From Haemophilus massiliensis (GTDB taxonomy: Bacteria; Pseudomonadota; Gammaproteobacteria; Enterobacterales; Pasteurellaceae), in contig LM994634.1 of the NCBI GenBank assembly GCA_000752995.2, positions 519,925 through 583,924 of the forward strand: a DNA stretch of 64,000 nucleotides, given 5' to 3'. The position numbers were made by a program, and so were the translations under genes. The notes below the pieces were generated by a model. It made no database searches and was not told the DNA's origin. It was given only the letters and a program-made list of their open reading frames with translations. Positions 59,162 through 64,000 of this stretch are shown here, piece after piece. The first letter of the stretch is position 1, and every line of letters begins with the position of its first letter.

Positions 59162-59218
59162 AAAAAAAGCACCGCACTTTTTATACTGGTGTTCAATGTT
59201 AAAAGTGCGGTACTTTTT
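59162..59218. terminator. Bidirectional terminator from inverted uptake signals after glnD
   Basis: ACCGCACTTTT (59171-59181) pairs with AAAAGTGCGGT (59201-59211), extended by two more pairs, with an A run before and T run after. It separates glnD (+) from the DMT exporter (-). Confidence 0.88.
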
Positions 59219-59224
59219 CGACGA

Positions 59225-60082
59225 TTATTTGCGCAGGTTGACAAGCGCCACGGACAGAATAATGAGCGCGCCGCCGACCAACATTTTCAGTGTCGGCACT
59301 TCGTCAAGCCATGCCCATGCCAGCGCAATGGCATACACAGGTTCAAGAGAAATAATCATTGCTGCGGTACGAGCGTTGATGGTATCCAAACTGGAAATAA
59401 ACAGGGTATAGGCCAGACTGGTACACAGCAGACCGATGCAGGCGATCCAAAACCAATCGGCGGCGGATACAGTCGGGAGATCGGTGCCGGAGACGGGCAA
59501 TAATATCAGAATACCGACTAGATACTGCCACCAACTTGCCTGTGTGCCCGATATTTTTGCGGCATTTTTGCGATTTAAAATAGCAAGTACGGCATAGATT
59601 GCGCCGGAAAAAATACCCCATAACAATCCCTGCGTTGCCTGATTGTCGAATTCAAATTCCGGCGTAACCAAAATTAATCCGACGGAAATACTGGCTAACA
59701 GTAAAAACTCACCAAATGTTAACCGCTCTTTGAACGCCGCTATTTCAAATAGTGCGACGAATGCCGGAAAACTGGCAAATCCCAGCGTTCCCAGCGCTAC
59801 GCCGCCAACTTTGACCGCAATATAAAACGTCACCCAGTGCATTGCCAGTAGAAAACCGAGCAGACTTTGGTTCAGGATTTCTTTGATGCTAAGTCTGATA
59901 AACGGTATTTTTTTAAACAGGAAAAAGACCGAAAGCGCCGATAAGGCAATCAGCAGCCGCCCCAGCACCAGCACACCGGCATCACTTTTAATCAGCACGC
60001 CGAACAGTCCAGTCGCCCCAAATAATAGTGCGGTAAAATGCACTTTCAACAATGCCAGTCGATAGCTTTTCATGTTATCCAT
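59225..60082 (-). CDS. EamA/DMT-family exporter
   Basis: A 285-aa protein with ten predicted helices arranged as two EamA repeats (FGATGLFGVLIK...; GLLWGIFSGAIYAVLAILNRK...EPVYAIALAWAWLDE). Drug/metabolite transporters of this type export amino acids, nucleosides or other metabolites; the substrate cannot be inferred. The start ATG at 60082 (MDNMKSYRLALLK) has an AAGATC region upstream; the Met at 60073 is an alternative. It lies 41 bp downstream of hemL on the same strand and may share its transcript. Confidence 0.82.
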   Translation of the reverse strand: MDNMKSYRLALLKVHFTALLFGATGLFGVLIKSDAGVLVLGRLLIALSALSVFFLFKKIPFIRLSIKEILNQSLLGFLLAMHWVTFYIAVKVGGVALGTLGFASFPAFVALFEIAAFKERLTFGEFLLLASISVGLILVTPEFEFDNQATQGLLWGIFSGAIYAVLAILNRKNAAKISGTQASWWQYLVGILILLPVSGTDLPTVSAADWFWIACIGLLCTSLAYTLFISSLDTINARTAAMIISLEPVYAIALAWAWLDEVPTLKMLVGGALIILSVALVNLRK

Positions 60083-60123
60083 TGATCTTCCCGCTTATTT
60101 TCGGGTTTCCGCAGGTGCGGCGG

Positions 60124-61407
60124 CTATTTTAATGCGGCAAAGGCAATATCCGCCGCCTGTAATGTGTGCTCGATATCCTGCTCCGTGTGCGCAAGAGACA
60201 TAAAGCCGGCTTCAAAAGCGGAAGGTGCAAGGTAGACACCTTGTTGCAGCATGCTATGGAAAAACCGTTTGAATTTTTCCACATCACACTGCACCGCGTG
60301 CTGATAAGAAGACACTTCCTTTTGTTCGGTAAAGAATAAACCGAACATTCCACCGACATAATTGACCACAAAAGGCACGTTATGCTTGTCCGCAGCAGCT
60401 TTTAATCCGCAGGCGAGTTTTTCCGTCAAACGGGCGAGATGTTGTTCGTTGCCAGCTTTTTTCAGTTCGTTTAAACAGGCCAGCCCGGCCGCCATGGCAA
60501 TCGGATTGCCGGACAGCGTACCAGCCTGATAGACCGGGCCGGTCGGTGCAATGTATTGCATAATTTCTTTTTTACCGCCAAATGCGCCCACCGGCATGCC
60601 GCCACCGATGACTTTTCCTAAGGTGGTGAGATCGGGAGTGACACCATAATAATGTTGTGCACCGCCGAGTGCGACCCGAAAGCCGGTCATCACTTCGTCG
60701 ATAATCAACAGCGCGCCGTATTGGTCGCATAGTTCGCGCAATCCCTGCAAAAAGCCAGGTTTCGGTGGAATACAGTTCATGTTGCCGGCAACCGGCTCAA
60801 TAATTAAACAGGCGATATCGTCCGGATATTGGACAAAAGCTTCTTTGACTGATTGTAGGTTGTTGTATTCGCAGGTAATTGTATGTTTGGCGAAATCTTC
60901 CGGCACGCCGGGTGAACTTGGCTGTCCCAGTGTCAGCGCACCGGAACCGGCTTTAACTAATAGGCTGTCGGAATGGCCGTGATAGCAACCTTCAAATTTT
61001 AAAATTTTATCCCGTTTGGTATAACCGCGCGCCAGACGGATTGCCGACATGGTCGCTTCGGTGCCGGAGCTTACCATGCGTACCATTTCGATGGACGGCA
61101 CCAAATCGCACACCAGTTCGGCGAGATCGATTTCCGACGGCGTCGGCGCGCCGAAACTTAGCCCTTTTTCTGCGGTTTTCAGCACCGCACTTAAAATAGC
61201 GGGGTGATTATGCCCCAGAATCATCGGTCCCCAAGAACCGACATAGTCAATATATTGTTTGCCGTCGGTATCGAAAATATAAGCGCCTTGCGCTTTTTCA
61301 ATGAAAACCGGTGTGCCGCCCACACCTTTAAAGGCGCGTACCGGTGAGTTGACACCGCCTGGAATCACTTGTTGCGCGCGGGAAAATAAAGTTTCTGATG
61401 TTGTCAT
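60124..61407 (-). CDS. hemL: Glutamate-1-semialdehyde 2,1-aminomutase HemL
   Basis: A PLP enzyme making 5-aminolevulinate in the C5 route to heme. The 427-aa protein includes [15 protein letters not shown] near the start, [16 protein letters not shown] (PLP phosphate), [16 protein letters not shown] (Asp binding the PLP ring) and [12 protein letters not shown] with the Schiff-base Lys. Its presence means at least this heme step is retained, unlike heme-auxotrophic Haemophilus influenzae; it also feeds siroheme for sulfite reductase. Confidence 0.97.
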   Translation of the reverse strand: MTTSETLFSRAQQVIPGGVNSPVRAFKGVGGTPVFIEKAQGAYIFDTDGKQYIDYVGSWGPMILGHNHPAILSAVLKTAEKGLSFGAPTPSEIDLAELVCDLVPSIEMVRMVSSGTEATMSAIRLARGYTKRDKILKFEGCYHGHSDSLLVKAGSGALTLGQPSSPGVPEDFAKHTITCEYNNLQSVKEAFVQYPDDIACLIIEPVAGNMNCIPPKPGFLQGLRELCDQYGALLIIDEVMTGFRVALGGAQHYYGVTPDLTTLGKVIGGGMPVGAFGGKKEIMQYIAPTGPVYQAGTLSGNPIAMAAGLACLNELKKAGNEQHLARLTEKLACGLKAAADKHNVPFVVNYVGGMFGLFFTEQKEVSSYQHAVQCDVEKFKRFFHSMLQQGVYLAPSAFEAGFMSLAHTEQDIEHTLQAADIAFAALK

Positions 61408-61542
61408 AATAGTTGCCCTTTTTGGTTACAGAATGCCGTTTATTGTACTGTAAAACACGATAAATTTATAAAAATATTTATGTTCGGATTTTGCTTTATG
61501 ATATGCTTGCCGCATTGAGTTTCATCATCTTTACATATCGCA

Positions 61543-62613
61543 ATGTTAGTCAGTTTGTTACTTACCTTTTTAGGGGCGTTGGCCACATTATTTGTGATGC
61601 GCCCGCTTGCGCAGAAAGTCGGTTTAGTGGATAAGCCTAATTATCGTAAACGTCATCAGGGCGCGATACCGCTTATCGGTGGTATTTCTTTGTTTGCCGG
61701 AAATCTGTGTTTTTATTTACTGGAATGGGATCAGATGCGCCTGCCGGGGTTATACCTGTTCAGTATTTTTGTGCTGTTGGTTATCGGTATTTGGGATGAC
61801 CGCTTTGATATCAGCCCGTTTATCCGTGCTGGCATCCAAGCGTTTTTGGCGATTTTAATGATTGATATGGGCAATATTTATTTAGATCATTTGGGGCAGA
61901 TTATCGGTCCGTTTCAGCTTACCTTAGGTTCGATCGGCTTAATGATTACCGTATTCGCCACCATTGCGGTGATTAACGCCTTTAATATGATCGACGGAAT
62001 CGATGGGCTGCTAGGCGGGTTGTCAAGTGTGGCGTTTGCTGCGATTGGGATTTTGTTGGTGCTGGATAATCAGATGGATTTGGCTTACTGGAGTTTTGCC
62101 TTGATTATCGCTATTCTGCCTTATTTTATGTTGAATCTGGGTATTCCGTTCGGCGCAAAATATAAAGTGTTTATGGGCGATGCGGGCAGTACTTTGATCG
62201 GATTTACGATTATCTGGATTTTATTGTTGAGTACGCAGGGCAAGGGACATCCGATGAACCCGATTACCGCATTATGGATTATTGCGATTCCGGTAGTGGA
62301 TATGATCGCAATTATTTATCGTCGTCTACGCAAGGGTAAAAGCCCGTTTCGTCCAGACCGGTTGCATGTTCATCATTTAATGGTGCGGGCAGGACTGAGT
62401 TCCAGACAGGCCTTTTTACTGATTACGTTCGTTGCCGCACTTTGTGCCGGTTTTGGTATTTTAGGCGAAATTTATTATATTAATGAATGGGTCATGTTTC
62501 TGGCATTTATCTTACTGTTCTTTATTTATTCGTTTTCTATTGCCAGGGCATGGCGAATTACACGCTGGCTTCGTCGCATTAAACGTCGTGCACGGCGTTT
62601 AAAATCGTCTTAA
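61543..62613 (+). CDS. wecA: Undecaprenyl-phosphate GlcNAc-1-phosphate transferase WecA
   Basis: A polytopic membrane enzyme (about eleven helices) that starts O-antigen or enterobacterial common antigen synthesis on undecaprenyl phosphate. It shares the MraY fold: WDDRFDI, NAFNMIDGIDGLLGG, FMGDAGSTLIGF and the HVHHLMVRAGLSSRQAF loop typical of WecA. The 356 aa are normal. It is followed 16 bp later by a Wzz-like gene. The rest of a common-antigen cluster is not here, so the pathway it starts cannot be read from context. Confidence 0.92.
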   Translation: MLVSLLLTFLGALATLFVMRPLAQKVGLVDKPNYRKRHQGAIPLIGGISLFAGNLCFYLLEWDQMRLPGLYLFSIFVLLVIGIWDDRFDISPFIRAGIQAFLAILMIDMGNIYLDHLGQIIGPFQLTLGSIGLMITVFATIAVINAFNMIDGIDGLLGGLSSVAFAAIGILLVLDNQMDLAYWSFALIIAILPYFMLNLGIPFGAKYKVFMGDAGSTLIGFTIIWILLLSTQGKGHPMNPITALWIIAIPVVDMIAIIYRRLRKGKSPFRPDRLHVHHLMVRAGLSSRQAFLLITFVAALCAGFGILGEIYYINEWVMFLAFILLFFIYSFSIARAWRITRWLRRIKRRARRLKSS

Positions 62614-62629
62614 CGCTGTTGGGGGAAAT

Positions 62630-63436
62630 ATGACAGGTAATCCGTGCCGCGGAAGTTATCCGAACAAGAGAATTATTTTCTTATTTTTGACCGCACTTTT
62701 AGCACTTGGTGGCTATGCAGGTAGCTATTTGGTTAACCCTTTATGGACGGCGGAAGCGGAAATCGCCCCGCCGACAACAGATGGATTGGGTAATTACTCT
62801 TCTTTATTTTCAATGTATCAACTGATTAGCGGAGAACCTCAGCAGGCTTCGAAAGCGACAGATATGGTATATCAAGAATTTAAACGCCAGCTGTCCGCAT
62901 ACGATAATATTTACGCTTTCTGGCAAAGCAGCGAATATTATAAACAGCAATTGACGGGCAATCATCAGGCTGACAGCGCATTACTGTTGCAGTTGATAAA
63001 TCGAATTCACGTAGCGCAGGAAACGGCACGGGAACCGCTGCGTATAAGTATTGCGCTGGAAAATCCGAAACAGGCGGCTGAATTGCTAACTGCATTTATT
63101 CAGCAAACTAATGATACGACACGCGCTGTTGTTTATAATGAATTGATTTCACAATGGAAAATTCTGTTCAACCAAATCAATACCGCAACCCAACTCAATT
63201 TAGGACAAACCGAACAGCACAGCGATGGGCAGGATTGGCAAGGCAAACTGAATATGATGAAATCGGTCACCGCACTTGATAATACGCTGGTTGCCTATCG
63301 TTATACCAAAACGCCATCTCAGCCAGTGGATGCTGATTATCCGAATCGCGTTTTATGGGCGGTTATCGGCGCGGGCATCGGCATTGTTCTTGGACTATTG
63401 ATTGTATTGTTGACGCCAGCTAAAAGAGAAGATTAA
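62630..63436 (+). CDS. Wzz-type polysaccharide chain-length regulator
   Basis: A 268-aa inner-membrane protein with two terminal helices (about residues 14-32 and 242-262) flanking a large periplasmic part, the polysaccharide co-polymerase layout. TPSQPVDADYPNR before the second helix is the proline-rich motif of the family. It partners with WecA, encoded 16 bp upstream, and may be WzzE-like or may set lipopolysaccharide chain length. It is shorter than E. coli WzzE (about 350 aa). An uptake signal overlaps its end. Confidence 0.8.
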   Translation: MTGNPCRGSYPNKRIIFLFLTALLALGGYAGSYLVNPLWTAEAEIAPPTTDGLGNYSSLFSMYQLISGEPQQASKATDMVYQEFKRQLSAYDNIYAFWQSSEYYKQQLTGNHQADSALLLQLINRIHVAQETAREPLRISIALENPKQAAELLTAFIQQTNDTTRAVVYNELISQWKILFNQINTATQLNLGQTEQHSDGQDWQGKLNMMKSVTALDNTLVAYRYTKTPSQPVDADYPNRVLWAVIGAGIGIVLGLLIVLLTPAKRED

Positions 63437-63542
63437 GTGCGGTCAAATTTCAGGGAAATTATAAAAAATAAACAGCTTTATCTTAAATAATAAACGAATT
63501 GTGTAAAAAACTATCTTGCGATAAAAAAATAGAAAAAAAGAC

Positions 63543-63571
63543 TAGACAAGTGATTTGTAAACTCTTAATAT
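63543..63571 (+). promoter_or_regulatory. Promoter of the Arg-His-Pro tRNA unit
   Basis: TAGACA, 17-base spacer, TAATAT, followed by a GC-rich ACGCCCCGC discriminator like the other tRNA promoter in this window. It is the only promoter-like element seen before the rRNA-type leader. Confidence 0.75.
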
Positions 63572-63593
63572 ACGCCCCGCAACGACGCGATGA

Positions 63594-63670
<77 letters not shown>

Positions 63671-63698
63671 GTCGTCAATGCGAAAACAACTTACAGTG

Positions 63699-63774
63699 GT
63701 GGCTATAGCTCAGTTGGTAGAGCCCTGGATTGTGATTCCAGTTGTCGTGGGTTCAAGTCCCATTAGCCACCCCA
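63699..63774 (+). tRNA. tRNA-His (GTG)
   Basis: A 76-base cloverleaf, anticodon GTG in TTGTGAT; the preceding G (63698) is the expected -1 guanosine opposite the discriminator C; CCA encoded. Confidence 0.97.
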
Positions 63775-63794
63775 ATATTACCTATGTAATATGT

Positions 63795-63871
63795 CGGCGA
63801 GTAGCGCAGCTTGGTAGCGCAACTGGTTTGGGACCAGTGGGTCGTAGGTTCAAATCCTATCTCGCCGACCA
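63795..63871 (+). tRNA. tRNA-Pro (TGG)
   Basis: A 77-base cloverleaf beginning CGGCGAG, anticodon TGG in TTTGGGA, CCA encoded. Only seven bases separate its end from the boxA element. Confidence 0.97.
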
Positions 63872-63878
63872 ATTTTTT

Positions 63879-64000
63879 TGTTCTTTAACAATCTATCAGA
63901 CAATCTGTGTGGGCACTTGTTGATTGACTTTGTTGAAATTATTTAAATTTTGAAGTCTTGATAAGTGCTTAACTTGAAATTCATATATTCCAACTAAGCG
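63879..64000 (+). other. rRNA-operon leader with boxA, truncated by window edge
   Basis: TGTTCTTTAACAAT (63879-63892) is boxA of ribosomal RNA antitermination, and the following ATCAGACAATCTGTGTGGG segment closely matches the E. coli 16S leader as I recall it. A 16S gene is expected shortly beyond the right edge, which cannot be verified here. A T run (63873-63879) lies between tRNA-Pro and boxA. Confidence 0.75.

Overview
The window is a chromosomal segment from a member of the Pasteurellaceae. The clearest sign is the Haemophilus-type DNA uptake signal sequence AAGTGCGGT/ACCGCACTT, which occurs more than 40 times by eye, inside genes and between them. Protein content and gene order fit a free-living, biosynthetically capable relative such as Basfia ('Mannheimia') succiniciproducens or Actinobacillus succinogenes. 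The genus is an inference; the family is well supported.

Layout. (1) 1-16004: the division and cell-wall (dcw) cluster ftsI(partial)-murE-murF-mraY-murD-ftsW-murG-murC-ddlB-ftsQ-ftsA-ftsZ-lpxC, all on +, with overlaps or short gaps and a strong terminator after lpxC. It makes lipid II, builds the divisome and commits precursor to lipid A. (2) 16109-24168: ushA, pheA, an adenine permease (-), a glycine-zipper lipoprotein (-), galE, an AmpG-type permease and adk. (3) 24226-27594 (-): a secreted minimal ATP-dependent DNA ligase and the panD-panC-panS-like operon for pantothenate. (4) 27826-28974: a short MetE-like methyltransferase. (5) 29187-37878: assimilatory sulfate reduction, cysG-cysH-cysD-cysN-cysJ-cysI, behind a long, hairpin-rich leader that contains a possible attenuator. 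CysH carries the iron-sulfur cysteines of an APS reductase, and no APS kinase gene is present. (6) 37879-40593: an accessory patch with an AraC-type regulator, an NTF2-fold protein, an MmcQ/YjbR protein and a DinB-fold protein. (7) 40900-45941: N-acetylglucosamine use, nagE divergent from nagB-nagA, then nagC. The shared control region holds two matching NagC-like operators flanking a good CRP site. (8) 46021-46594: tRNA-Met, -Leu, -Gln, -Gln, -Gln behind one promoter. (9) 46920-62613: an NRAMP-like transporter lacking the usual metal-binding motif, prlC, a DUF454 membrane protein, an OppA-like lipoprotein, mrcB, yacL, erpA, map, glnD, a DMT exporter, hemL and wecA, with a Wzz-like gene following at 62630-63436. 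(10) 63543-64000: tRNA-Arg, -His, -Pro running directly into a boxA-containing leader that resembles a 16S rRNA leader, so an rRNA operon probably begins just past the right edge.

No CRISPR array, insertion sequence, prophage or defence system is visible. The best candidates for something undescribed are the cysG leader RNA, the NRAMP-like protein with altered metal ligands, the panS-like transporter coupled to panC, and the tRNA-led rRNA operon. No striking new multi-gene system is evident.
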